Source of the DNA: Paludibacter sp.
Lineage (GTDB): Bacteria; Bacteroidota; Bacteroidia; Bacteroidales; Paludibacteraceae
Assembly (NCBI GenBank): GCA_027364655.1
Contig: DAHXOX010000092.1
Coordinates: 1-64,000 of the forward strand
Length of the DNA: 64,000 bases
Reading direction: 5' to 3'
Shown: one piece after another, positions 28,459 through 35,874 of the stretch
How positions within the stretch are numbered: the stretch's first letter is position 1
How the letters are laid out: every line of letters begins with the position of its first letter
Translations under genes and position numbers: made by a program
The notes under the pieces: model-generated
The model's database searches: none
What the model saw: only the letters and a program-made list of their open reading frames with translations
Told to the model about the DNA's origin: nothing

Positions 28459-29787
28459 ATGATAGATATTTCCCAGTTTGAAAACAAAAAAATGGCGCTC
28501 TATACATTGGGATGCCGTCTCAACTTTGCAGAAACTTCCACCATTGGCCGTCAATTGGTTGAAGCTGGGTTTCACAAGGTAAAAGCCGGTGAAAAAGCGG
28601 ATGTGTGTGTCATTAATACGTGTACCGTTACTGATTTAGCGGATAAAAAATCACGGCAAGCTATTCACCGCCTTATCCGGCAGCATCCCACCGCATTTAT
28701 TGTAGTGACTGGCTGTTATGCACAGCTGAAACCTGAAGAAGTGAGTTTGCTGGAAGGCGTAGATTTAGTATTGGGTGCTAATGAAAAATTCGATATACTT
28801 CAGTATTTGAATTCTTTAGAAAAAAAATCGGAAGCAGATATTCAGCATGTGAATAGCAAGAATATTGACGTATTTTCCCCATCTCTGTCACACGAAGACC
28901 GCACTCGGTTTTTCTTGAAAGTTCAAGATGGCTGTGATTATCAATGTAGTTATTGCACCATTCCATTGGCTCGAGGTAAGAGTCGCAATGGTACGATTCT
29001 CAATATTGTGACTCTTGCACAACAAGCTGCCGCAGAAGGCGCTAAAGAAATTGTGCTTACAGGTGTCAATATTGGTGACTTTGGAAAATCAACTAATGAA
29101 TCTTTTTTTGATTTAGTTCATGCGTTAGACAACGTGGAAGGTATTGTTCGATACCGGATTGGCAGCATTGAGCCTAATTTATTGACAAATGAAATCATTG
29201 ACTTCGTGGCAAATTCCAAACGTTTTGCTCCTCATTTTCATATTCCGTTGCAATCGGGCAATAACAACATGCTGGCTTTGATGCGACGCCGCTATCAACG
29301 AGAATTATTTGAAGAAAAAGTGTTGAATATCAAAAAACTGCTTCCTGATGCTTTTATTGGTGTGGATGTTATTGTTGGTATGCATGGAGAAACTGGTGAG
29401 GACTTCGAGGATGCTTATCAATTCATTCAGAGACTTCCGATTTCTCAACTTCACGTTTTTACCTATTCAGAACGTCTAAATACCAAAGCATTAGAAATTG
29501 AATATCATGTGTCACCTGATGAACGCAAACAACGAAGCGAACGACTGCATGTCCTTTCTGATCAAAAACTGAAAGATTTTTACCTACAACATAGTCACCA
29601 ATCTGGTTACGTGTTGTGGGAAGCTGCTCACAAAGGTACTCTTATGACCGGTTTTACTGAAAATTATATCCATGTAGCTGCACCCTATGATAAAGCAAAA
29701 ATTAATACTATTGAGCAAATTACATTGATCAACTACACCGATTCATTAACCGATAACGGGTGGATTGGTTTTCAACTCTCAAAATAA
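28459..29787 (+). CDS. mtaB: tRNA (t6A37)-C2 methylthiotransferase MtaB
   Basis: Radical-SAM enzyme converting t6A37 to ms2t6A in tRNA-Lys. The N-terminal UPF0004 domain supplies three cluster cysteines (TLGCRLN, INTCTVTD, VTGCYAQL). The radical-SAM motif is DGCDYQCSYCTIPLARGKSRN at about residues 157-177. A short C-terminal TRAM-like region follows. 442 aa fits MtaB (YqeV-type) better than MiaB or RimO. It precedes tgt by 15 nt; together with tsaB this gives three tRNA-modification genes in one plus-strand run. Confidence 0.92.
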   Translation: MIDISQFENKKMALYTLGCRLNFAETSTIGRQLVEAGFHKVKAGEKADVCVINTCTVTDLADKKSRQAIHRLIRQHPTAFIVVTGCYAQLKPEEVSLLEGVDLVLGANEKFDILQYLNSLEKKSEADIQHVNSKNIDVFSPSLSHEDRTRFFLKVQDGCDYQCSYCTIPLARGKSRNGTILNIVTLAQQAAAEGAKEIVLTGVNIGDFGKSTNESFFDLVHALDNVEGIVRYRIGSIEPNLLTNEIIDFVANSKRFAPHFHIPLQSGNNNMLALMRRRYQRELFEEKVLNIKKLLPDAFIGVDVIVGMHGETGEDFEDAYQFIQRLPISQLHVFTYSERLNTKALEIEYHVSPDERKQRSERLHVLSDQKLKDFYLQHSHQSGYVLWEAAHKGTLMTGFTENYIHVAAPYDKAKINTIEQITLINYTDSLTDNGWIGFQLSK

Positions 29788-29802
29788 TTTTGATCTGTTT
29801 TT

Positions 29803-30933
29803 ATGCAATTTGAATTACAACATATAGACACTAAAACCAATGCAAGAGCTGGTTTGATTACTACTGATCATGGTGTCATTGAAACGCCTATTTTTATGCC
29901 GGTTGGTACCGTAGGTTCTGTGAAAGCGGTTCATCAACGTGAATTAACCGACGATATTCATGCACAAATTATTTTAGGTAATACCTATCATTTGTATCTA
30001 CGTCCAGGATTAGACATAATTGAACAGGCTGGTGGTTTGCATCGTTTCAATGGTTGGTCAAAGCCTATTTTAACTGATAGTGGAGGCTATCAGGTGTTTT
30101 CTTTGTCTGAAAATCGCAAATTAAAGGAAGATGGTGCTCATTTCCGTTCGCATATTGATGGTTCCAAACATTTGTTTACACCCGAGAAAGTAGTAGATAT
30201 TCAACGAATCATTGGTGCCGATATCATGATGGCATTTGACGAATGTACACCAGGTACTGCCGACTTTGCGTATGCAAAACAATCGATGGAGTTAACGCAC
30301 CGTTGGTTGGAAAGAGGATTGCGAAGATTCTTGGAAACTACGACAAAGTACGGATATTCTCAATCTTTTTTCCCTATTGTTCAAGGTTGTGTGTATTCAG
30401 ATTTACGTAAACAATCGGCAGAATTTATTGCCAATCAGCAACAAGAAGGGAACGCAATAGGTGGTTTAGCGGTAGGCGAACCTACAGAAAAAATGTATGA
30501 AATGATTGAGGTAGTAAATGATATTTTGCCGAAAAATCGACCACGCTATTTGATGGGTGTTGGGACGCCGGCAAATATTTTAGAAGGTATTGAGCGAGGC
30601 GTCGATATGTTCGACTGTGTTATGCCTACTCGAAATGGACGTAATGGGATGATCTTTACTGCAAATGGAATACTTAATATGAAAAACGAGAAATGGAAAG
30701 CTGATTTTTCACCCTTAGATTCTGAAGGAACTTCTTACGTGGATACCTTTTATTCAAAAGCGTACGTACGACATTTATTTGTCAGTAAAGAGTTTTTAGC
30801 CATGCAGATAGCTTCAATTCACAATTTAGCATTTTATTTGTGGTTAGTAAAGGAAGCACGAAATCACATAATTGCCGGCGATTTTACAACTTGGAAATCC
30901 AAAATGGTTAAACAGACTATGCAACGATTGTAG
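29803..30933 (+). CDS. tgt: Queuine tRNA-guanine transglycosylase, zinc cysteines replaced
   Basis: 376 aa (beta/alpha)8 enzyme exchanging G34 for preQ1 in GUN-decoding tRNAs. Catalytic and substrate motifs are intact: LTDSGGYQVFSLSENRKLKEDG, PIVQGCVYSDLRKQSAEF, IGGLAVGEP, and MFDCVMPTRNGRNGMIF with the nucleophile Asp. The usual zinc knuckle (CxCxxC before YSRAYLxHL) instead reads SPLDSEGTSYVDTFYSKAY, so all three cysteines are absent, while the fourth ligand position (IHNLAFY) keeps His. The reading frame is continuous, so this is not a frameshift. I think this is a lineage feature and the enzyme is probably still active. Confidence 0.93.
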   Translation: MQFELQHIDTKTNARAGLITTDHGVIETPIFMPVGTVGSVKAVHQRELTDDIHAQIILGNTYHLYLRPGLDIIEQAGGLHRFNGWSKPILTDSGGYQVFSLSENRKLKEDGAHFRSHIDGSKHLFTPEKVVDIQRIIGADIMMAFDECTPGTADFAYAKQSMELTHRWLERGLRRFLETTTKYGYSQSFFPIVQGCVYSDLRKQSAEFIANQQQEGNAIGGLAVGEPTEKMYEMIEVVNDILPKNRPRYLMGVGTPANILEGIERGVDMFDCVMPTRNGRNGMIFTANGILNMKNEKWKADFSPLDSEGTSYVDTFYSKAYVRHLFVSKEFLAMQIASIHNLAFYLWLVKEARNHIIAGDFTTWKSKMVKQTMQRL

Positions 30934-31027
30934 AGAAGAACGTATCAAAAAAGAAAGTTGTATGTATATTTATCGATTTCTCTATGTTAAAATTCACTTT
31001 GCCGAACAAAGAGTCATAAAAATGCCG

Positions 31028-31035
31028 TATCTTTG
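31028..31035 (+). promoter_or_regulatory. Promoter -7 box of the lipoprotein gene
   Basis: TATCTTTG, 53 nt before the ATG at 31089. The nearest TTTG upstream is 26 nt away, longer than consensus. Confidence 0.5.
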
Positions 31036-31088
31036 TAACAAAATATTTCGATAATTCAGTATACAAAATCATTTTAATGCACATTCCC

Positions 31089-31586
31089 ATGAAAAAGGTG
31101 ATTTATTTTTTTATTACCGCTTTGTTGCTAACAGCTTGCGGAAGTAATGAACATGCTGCACAGAAGCTGATCAAATCGCAAATGAAAAACATTGTGACCG
31201 ATTACAAAAGCTACCAATCAATCAGTTTTGGTGGTTTAGATTCGTTGTTTACAACCTATCAAAAAGATTCAACCTATGTTGGGTTGCTACGGGAAGCAGC
31301 AGCTTATCAAGCACTTTCATCTCAGCAAACACAACTTGCCATTTCTGCCAAAACTTTAAAGCAGACGAAAGCCATTAAAAAATTGGTTGATGCGTATGCC
31401 GATTCTGCTGTACTAATAACAAATCAAGCTTCACTTTATGCTAAAGCTTTTAAAAGCACATTCTCCGGATGGCAAATGAGTCATACTTTTTCGGCTAATA
31501 ACGCACAAGGAGCCAATCAAGTAATGACGTACAAGTTTTATTTCGATAAACCATTAAATAATTTGGTTGGATGGGAGAAAGAGTAG
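31089..31586 (+). CDS. Small lipoprotein of unknown function
   Basis: 165 aa with a lipoprotein signal peptide: MKKVIYFFITALLLTACGS, lipobox LTAC with Cys17 as the predicted lipidation site. The mature part is largely helical (Gln/Ala/Lys-rich, residues 60-120) and ends in a short beta-like segment VMTYKFYFDKPLNNLVGWEKE. I do not recognise a domain. The ORF track starts four codons earlier at 31077; ATG 31089 gives the normal signal peptide. It stands alone with its own promoter box. Confidence 0.75.
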   Translation: MKKVIYFFITALLLTACGSNEHAAQKLIKSQMKNIVTDYKSYQSISFGGLDSLFTTYQKDSTYVGLLREAAAYQALSSQQTQLAISAKTLKQTKAIKKLVDAYADSAVLITNQASLYAKAFKSTFSGWQMSHTFSANNAQGANQVMTYKFYFDKPLNNLVGWEKE

Positions 31587-31742
31587 TATTTGAGTAGCTT
31601 ACTGCAATTATTCTTATCGTTTTGTCATCTTATGCTTGGTCAAAAAAGCGCTGTTTTGTCTTTGCTTTCATTTCCTTCATCAATTTTTTAAGCATCACTT
31701 TACGGCGCTTTTATCAAATTCATTTGGAAACCAACAAATACT

Positions 31743-31774
31743 AAAACCACTACAATCTATTTGTAAGTGGTTTT
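31743..31774 (-). terminator. Terminator of tRNA-Val
   Basis: Arms AAAACCACT-ACAA and TTGTAAGTGGTTTT pair over 13 bp with one bulge. On the minus strand the hairpin follows the tRNA-Val gene by a few bases and ends in TTTT. Confidence 0.6.
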
Positions 31775-31779
31775 TATTG

Positions 31780-31854
31780 TGAGACATACTGGATTCGAAC
31801 CAGTGACCTCTTGCCTGTCAAGCAAGCGCTCTAAACCAGCTGAGCTAATGCCTC
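31780..31854 (-). tRNA. tRNA-Val (anticodon GAC)
   Basis: 75 nt on the minus strand, including discriminator A. The acceptor stem GAGGCAT/ATGTCTC pairs fully with one G-U. The D-arm AGCTCAGCTGGTTTAGAGC is present, the anticodon arm CTTGC-TTGACAG-GCAAG gives GAC at 34-36, and the T-arm ACTGG-TTCGAAT-CCAGT is intact. CCA is not encoded. The loop reads GAC (Val), not GTC (Asp). Confidence 0.9.
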
Positions 31855-31873
31855 TCATTTTATTGAATATAAA

Positions 31874-31900
31874 AAATACCGTCCTAATGAGACGGTATTT
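31874..31900 (-). terminator. Perfect hairpin terminator between the two tRNA genes
   Basis: AAATACCGTC/GACGGTATTT, a perfect 10-bp stem with a 7-nt loop. On the minus strand it ends in TATTTTTTATA, a classic intrinsic terminator. It lies just downstream of tRNA-Pro, so the two tRNAs appear to be separately terminated. Confidence 0.8.
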
Positions 31901-31907
31901 TATTAAG

Positions 31908-31983
31908 TCGGGGTGACAAGATTCGAACTTGCGACCACACGCCCCCCAGACGCGTACTCTAAACCGGGCTGAGCTACACCCCG
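31908..31983 (-). tRNA. tRNA-Pro (anticodon GGG)
   Basis: 76 nt on the minus strand including discriminator A. Acceptor CGGGGTG/CACCCCG is perfect. The D-arm is GCTCAGCCCGGTTTAGAGT, the anticodon arm CGCGT-CTGGGGG-GCGTG gives GGG at 34-36, and the T-arm is GCAAG-TTCGAAT-CTTGT. CCA is not encoded. Confidence 0.92.
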
Positions 31984-32098
31984 CTCAATTGTGATGCAAA
32001 AATAATACTTTTTTCTCCTTCTGACAATAGTTTCAGACAGAATCGCTCTTTCTTGATGCTATTTTTCAAAAGAACTTGTTTTTGGCTTGTTCTCAATG

Positions 32099-32106
32099 TA
32101 TCTTTG
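32099..32106 (+). promoter_or_regulatory. Promoter -7 box of tpx
   Basis: TATCTTTG with a CTTG 20 nt upstream that could serve as a -33 box, 43 nt before the tpx ATG. Confidence 0.6.
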
Positions 32107-32149
32107 TAATTGAAAGTAAAAACAATAACTCATTTTTGAAAACAAACGT

Positions 32150-32650
32150 ATGGCAACAGTATTATTTGGAGGTAATCCCACACCGCTTAGTGGGAATGAA
32201 ATAAAAGTAGGGGTTCAAGCTCCTGAATTTACGGTAGTAGCTAAAGATTTGAGCGAAAAACATTTGAGTGATTTTGACGGGAAAATTAAGATTCTTTCAA
32301 TTTATCCCAGCATCGATACCTCAGTATGTGCAACTCAAAACAGGAAGTTTAATGAAGCAGCTTCATCGCTTAATGACGATGTTGCTATTTTGTCTATTTC
32401 CATGGATTTACCTTTTGCACAAGGTCGTTTTTGTGCAGCTGAGGGACTTGATAAGGTCGTTACGCTCTCCGATCATCGCATGGCTGATTTTGGTTTGAAA
32501 TATGGTTTTTTGATTGAACCTTTGCGTCTTTTAGCGAGAGGAACGGTAGTACTTGACAAAAAAAATGTGGTTCGTTTTGTAGAATATGTTCACGAGGTGA
32601 CTACAGAACCCAATTATGAGGCAGCTTTATCAGTTGCTAAATCGTTGTAA
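32150..32650 (+). CDS. tpx: Thiol peroxidase (Tpx)
   Basis: Atypical 2-Cys peroxiredoxin reducing peroxides with thioredoxin as electron donor. Peroxidatic Cys60 is in PSIDTSVCATQ and resolving Cys95 in QGRFCAAEG, the Tpx pattern. The N-terminus ATVLFGGNPTPLSGNEIKVG and the length of 166 aa are family-typical. Cytoplasmic or periplasmic location cannot be told; no signal peptide is seen. It is monocistronic: own promoter box, and a strong terminator 28 nt after the stop. Confidence 0.95.
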   Translation: MATVLFGGNPTPLSGNEIKVGVQAPEFTVVAKDLSEKHLSDFDGKIKILSIYPSIDTSVCATQNRKFNEAASSLNDDVAILSISMDLPFAQGRFCAAEGLDKVVTLSDHRMADFGLKYGFLIEPLRLLARGTVVLDKKNVVRFVEYVHEVTTEPNYEAALSVAKSL

Positions 32651-32678
32651 GCATCATTTATTTGTTTCATGTTGATTT

Positions 32679-32715
32679 AAAGCGTTTCTGTGCTTCGTGC
32701 AAGGAAACGCTTTTT
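32679..32715 (+). terminator. Intrinsic terminator of tpx
   Basis: AAAGCGTTTC/GAAACGCTTT perfect 10-bp stem, 15-nt loop, followed by a T-run. Confidence 0.8.
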
Positions 32716-33081
32716 GCGCATTGCTAAATGTATATTGATGTATAATAGCTTATTATATAGTTACAATTCAACAATAACTTCATAGGTTCTTTTCAATTTT
32801 TTCACGTATAATTAGCAAACAAAAACCCATTAATTTTTCGCAATGAATAATCACCAGCATGCATGAGATTAGTTTGCTTGAACATGGCAGAAGGGGATGC
32901 TTTATTACTTTGCACCGATAGAGTATACTGTCTAACAATACTGTTGTCAGGACTTCATCATGTATAGAATTAGGCCATTGTAAGGGTAAAGCAGTAATCC
33001 CTCTTAAATACTGATTTTTCAAATCGTCATAAGATAAAAATCAGTATATTTGTAAGGAGTTCACACAAGGTACCGGATAAG
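32716..33081. other. Gene-poor spacer between tpx and pabB
   Basis: About 365 nt with no convincing gene. The only ORF (32780-33022, minus, 80 aa) shows Cys/Leu/Ile-rich composition unlike neighbouring proteins. Fragments in two adjacent minus frames look weakly protein-like, with stop codons between them, which could mean a decayed gene. Its right end carries the pabB promoter and inverted repeat. Confidence 0.4.
33008..33052 (+). promoter_or_regulatory. pabB promoter overlapped by a 12-bp inverted repeat
   Basis: TATATTTG (33045-33052) is a -7 box 29 nt before the pabB ATG. A perfect 12-bp inverted repeat, ATACTGATTTTT (33008-33019) and AAAAATCAGTAT (33036-33047), covers the region where a -33 box should be and overlaps the -7 box. 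This could be an operator or a terminator-like hairpin. GTAAGGAGT near 33052-33060 may help ribosome binding. Confidence 0.55.
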
Positions 33082-34065
33082 ATGGATAACATTGTCAATG
33101 CAAAAGATAGAATGAATCGGTTAGGAACTGAAAAAACTCCTTTCTTGTTTATTATCGATTTTTTACAACAGAAGCCTGTTGTGATACCTTTGAGAGAAGT
33201 CAACAGTCAACATATATTGTTTCAAACGTGTATTGCAAAAAACACGTCTGGGTTTCTTCCTAATTCTGGTACACAGCTTAATCACTCGCTTGAAATCATA
33301 CCACAACCATTTGAAGACTACCAAGATCAATTTGATACGGTTGTCGCTGAAATAAAAAAAGGCAACAGTTTTGTGGTAAACCTGACAGCTCAAACACCTA
33401 TTCGACTTGAAACAAATTTGCAAACCATTTTTCATCAGGCAAAAGCTAAATATAAACTTTGGTATAACGATGAATTTGTTTGTTTTTCGCCTGAAACGTT
33501 TGTAACTATTGAAGAAGCGAAAGTGTATGCCTATCCTATGAAAGGAACAATAAATGCTTCTATTCCAAATGCCAAGCAACTTTTAATGAATAGTTTGAAA
33601 GAAAAAGCTGAACATAATACCATTGTCGATTTGCTCCGAAACGATTTGAGTATGGTGGCAGACGATGTAAGAGTAACGAAACTCCGTTATGTTGAAGAAA
33701 TTGAAACGCATAAAGGAAGATTGTTACAAGTAAGTTCTGAAATTGAAGGTCGCCTCGCTTCGAATTATTTCAGTCATTTGGGTGATATTTTGTTTACCAT
33801 GTTACCTGCAGGATCGGTAACGGGAGCTCCAAAAAAGAAAACCGTTGACATTATTGTCGAAACAGAAACCTATCAAAGAGGATATTATACAGGTGTTTTT
33901 GGCGTTTTCGACGGTCAACGGTTGGATAGTGCCGTGATGATTCGTTTTATTGAAAAAACATCGAATGGATATGTTTATAAAAGTGGTGGAGGTATCACAT
34001 CGCGAAGTGATCCACACGATGAATATCAGGAATTAATTGAAAAAATTTATGTTCCGATTTATTGA
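33082..34065 (+). CDS. pabB: Aminodeoxychorismate synthase component I
   Basis: Chorismate-utilising enzyme that, with a glutaminase partner, makes 4-amino-4-deoxychorismate for folate synthesis. The 327 aa protein contains only the chorismate-binding domain: VVAEIKKGNSFVVNLTAQTPI, YAYPMKGTI, VDLLRNDLSMVADDVRV, FTMLPAGSVTGAPKKKTVDII and YKSGGGITSRSDPHDEYQE. The N-terminal region is shorter than in E. coli PabB. No pabA glutaminase gene is adjacent. It overlaps the pabC start by 17 bp. Confidence 0.92.
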   Translation: MDNIVNAKDRMNRLGTEKTPFLFIIDFLQQKPVVIPLREVNSQHILFQTCIAKNTSGFLPNSGTQLNHSLEIIPQPFEDYQDQFDTVVAEIKKGNSFVVNLTAQTPIRLETNLQTIFHQAKAKYKLWYNDEFVCFSPETFVTIEEAKVYAYPMKGTINASIPNAKQLLMNSLKEKAEHNTIVDLLRNDLSMVADDVRVTKLRYVEEIETHKGRLLQVSSEIEGRLASNYFSHLGDILFTMLPAGSVTGAPKKKTVDIIVETETYQRGYYTGVFGVFDGQRLDSAVMIRFIEKTSNGYVYKSGGGITSRSDPHDEYQELIEKIYVPIY

Positions 34066-34642
34066 AACTATTCGGGTTGAAAACAAAAAGTGCCTTCATT
34101 TGACATTGCACGAACAACGTCTAAACCATACACGTCGTACATTTTTTGGTGATGTGCAGGATATTGACCTAAAAAGCGTGATCAATTTTCCTGAATCATT
34201 GACTCAGTCGATTTATAAATGCCGTATTGTGTATGGATTAAATATAGAATCAATTACATTTGATTTTTATGTTATAAAAAACATTCATTCATTGAAACTG
34301 ATCACAGATGATACAATCGATTATTCATTCAAATTTGAGGACCGTTCGAGGTTTAATCAATACTTGACCTATAAATCAGCAGATGAAATTTTGATCATCA
34401 AAAATGGATTCGTCACTGATACTTCCTTTTCAAACATTGTTTTTTTTGATGGGATTAAATGGATAACACCATCTACCTATTTGCTGAATGGGATGCAGCG
34501 ACAGCAATTGTTGCAACAAGGGGCAATGATCGAAGAGGAAATTAAACCTTCTGATTTGAAATATTTTCGCTTTGCTAAACTTATTAACGCCATGCTTGAT
34601 TTAGATACATCTCCTTCGATTGATATCCATATTATCAAATAA
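34049..34642 (+). CDS. pabC: Aminodeoxychorismate lyase-like class IV aminotransferase
   Basis: Fold-type IV PLP enzyme of 197 aa, probably releasing pyruvate from aminodeoxychorismate to give p-aminobenzoate. Sequence is divergent: FETIR-like opening MFRFIETIRVENKK, the probable PLP lysine in FKFEDRSRF (by alignment with the E. coli PabC motif), and the conserved core ADEILIIKNGFVTDTSFSNIVFFDG. Start ATG 34049 replaces the ORF-track TTG at 34037. Overlap with pabB and the paired function support the name; a generic class IV aminotransferase is the fallback. Confidence 0.85.
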   Translation: MFRFIETIRVENKKCLHLTLHEQRLNHTRRTFFGDVQDIDLKSVINFPESLTQSIYKCRIVYGLNIESITFDFYVIKNIHSLKLITDDTIDYSFKFEDRSRFNQYLTYKSADEILIIKNGFVTDTSFSNIVFFDGIKWITPSTYLLNGMQRQQLLQQGAMIEEEIKPSDLKYFRFAKLINAMLDLDTSPSIDIHIIK

Positions 34643-34698
34643 GACGTTGAGATAATTGCCATTATTTTATATTTCAATCATCATTAAATTGTTACTCT

Positions 34699-35571
34699 AT
34701 GAAAAAACTCTTGTTTCTGTTCTTATTTCTTCCCGGAACGATGCTCTTTGCACAGTCGGCAAGTACCGTTTCTGAAAATAATGTGTGTAAAAGCACTATT
34801 CTTGGACATGATATTGCTTATTCCATTTATTTTCCGCCAGGTTACCACGACAATGACCGCACTTATCCGGTGCTTTATTTATTGCATGGTTACACGGATG
34901 ATAATACTGCGTGGATTCAATTCGGCGACATGCAACGCATAGCCGATCAAGAAATAACGTCAGGCAAAGCTCCTGACATGATAATTGTGATGCCGGATGC
35001 CGGCGTAACTTGGTATGTGAATGATTACACTGGAAAAGTACGTTATGAAGATGCATTCTTTCATGATTTCATTCCGTACATCGAAAAGACATACAAAATC
35101 AAACCGAAGAAAGAGTTTCGCGCTATTGCTGGCTTATCCATGGGCGGCTATGGCGCATTGCTATATTCTTTCAAACATCCAGATATGTTTACAGCATGTG
35201 TGGCTATGAGTCCGGCTGTTTTTACGAATGCAGAACTGCTTGCCATGAGTAAAGATCGAAAATCGATGTTTGAGGGACTTTTTGGAAAATTCGATCAAAA
35301 CAAAGAAGGACTGAACAATTATTGGAAGCAAAACAGTGTGCTTGATCTTGTTAAAGCATATCCAGATTCTGATTTTAATAAAGTAAGATTTTACATTGAT
35401 TGCGGAGATAAAGATTTTTTGTATCGCGGCAATGCAGCTTTGCATGTAGCCATGCGTGATCGCGGCATACCACATGAATATCGTATGCGTGACGGTGCAC
35501 ATACCTGGAGTTATTGGCGGTATGACTTGAAAAAAGCACTATATTTTGTAGGCGAAAGTTTTCAGAGGTAA
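34699..35571 (+). CDS. Secreted esterase of the esterase D / feruloyl esterase type
   Basis: 290 aa alpha/beta hydrolase with an N-terminal signal peptide (MKKLLFLFLFLPGTMLFAQ). Motifs: VLYLLHGYTDDNTAW (oxyanion region), the nucleophile elbow GLSMGG with Ser147, FYIDCGDKDF (acid) and DGAHTWSYWR (catalytic His). Family members hydrolyse acyl esters on sugars, feruloyl groups or short-chain esters. The natural substrate is unknown. It follows pabC by 56 nt but has no functional link to folate. Confidence 0.88.
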   Translation: MKKLLFLFLFLPGTMLFAQSASTVSENNVCKSTILGHDIAYSIYFPPGYHDNDRTYPVLYLLHGYTDDNTAWIQFGDMQRIADQEITSGKAPDMIIVMPDAGVTWYVNDYTGKVRYEDAFFHDFIPYIEKTYKIKPKKEFRAIAGLSMGGYGALLYSFKHPDMFTACVAMSPAVFTNAELLAMSKDRKSMFEGLFGKFDQNKEGLNNYWKQNSVLDLVKAYPDSDFNKVRFYIDCGDKDFLYRGNAALHVAMRDRGIPHEYRMRDGAHTWSYWRYDLKKALYFVGESFQR

Positions 35572-35874
35572 GTCCTTGCCAATTATGCCAAGAAAAAATC
35601 TCATTTCTGTATATACAAATTTAAGAATAGAAATGCATTAAATTATTCTTTTTTGAATTGAACTGATCTATATGTTTTCTAAATTGGGCAACAATTAGTC
35701 TGTCCTATATTTTTATATCGTTTATATTCAACTGATTGAAAAATAAATTTGAACACTATGAAAATATTTTTTGAAATATTCTTCCATATTCAAGAAATCT
35801 ATTGTAACATTGTAGTCTGAAAAACGAAAAAATAAATTCATCACCACCAGACTATAACTTCAATTATAAACAAT
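35572..35874. other. AT-rich spacer before nrdJ
   Basis: 303 nt with no ORF. A weak terminator (AAGAATA at 35623-35629, TATTCTT at 35644-35650, then TTTT) may end the esterase transcript. I looked for a cobalamin riboswitch and NrdR boxes before nrdJ and saw neither. A TAACATTG near 35806 is one mismatch from a -7 box. Confidence 0.45.

Noticed and set aside
31643-31713. Distant inverted repeat AAAAAGCGC / GCGCTTTT after the lipoprotein gene
   Set aside because: Arms are about 50 nt apart with no stable intermediate pairing, so a terminator call is not supported.
31781-31854. tRNA-Asp reading of the first tRNA
   Set aside because: The plus strand shows ctgtcaa, but the gene is on the minus strand, where positions 34-36 read GAC, which decodes Val.
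32780-33022. 80 aa minus ORF between tpx and pabB
   Set aside because: No start signal, odd composition and no recognisable family; a weak resemblance to an IstB tail was too thin to annotate.
33163-33579. 138 aa minus-strand ORF opposite pabB
   Set aside because: Shadow of the real pabB frame: Cys/Phe/Arg-rich composition, no start signals, and pabB motifs are clear on the other strand.
35572-35874. Cobalamin riboswitch or NrdR box before nrdJ
   Set aside because: Searched for a B12-box and for paired NrdR palindromes; neither is present.
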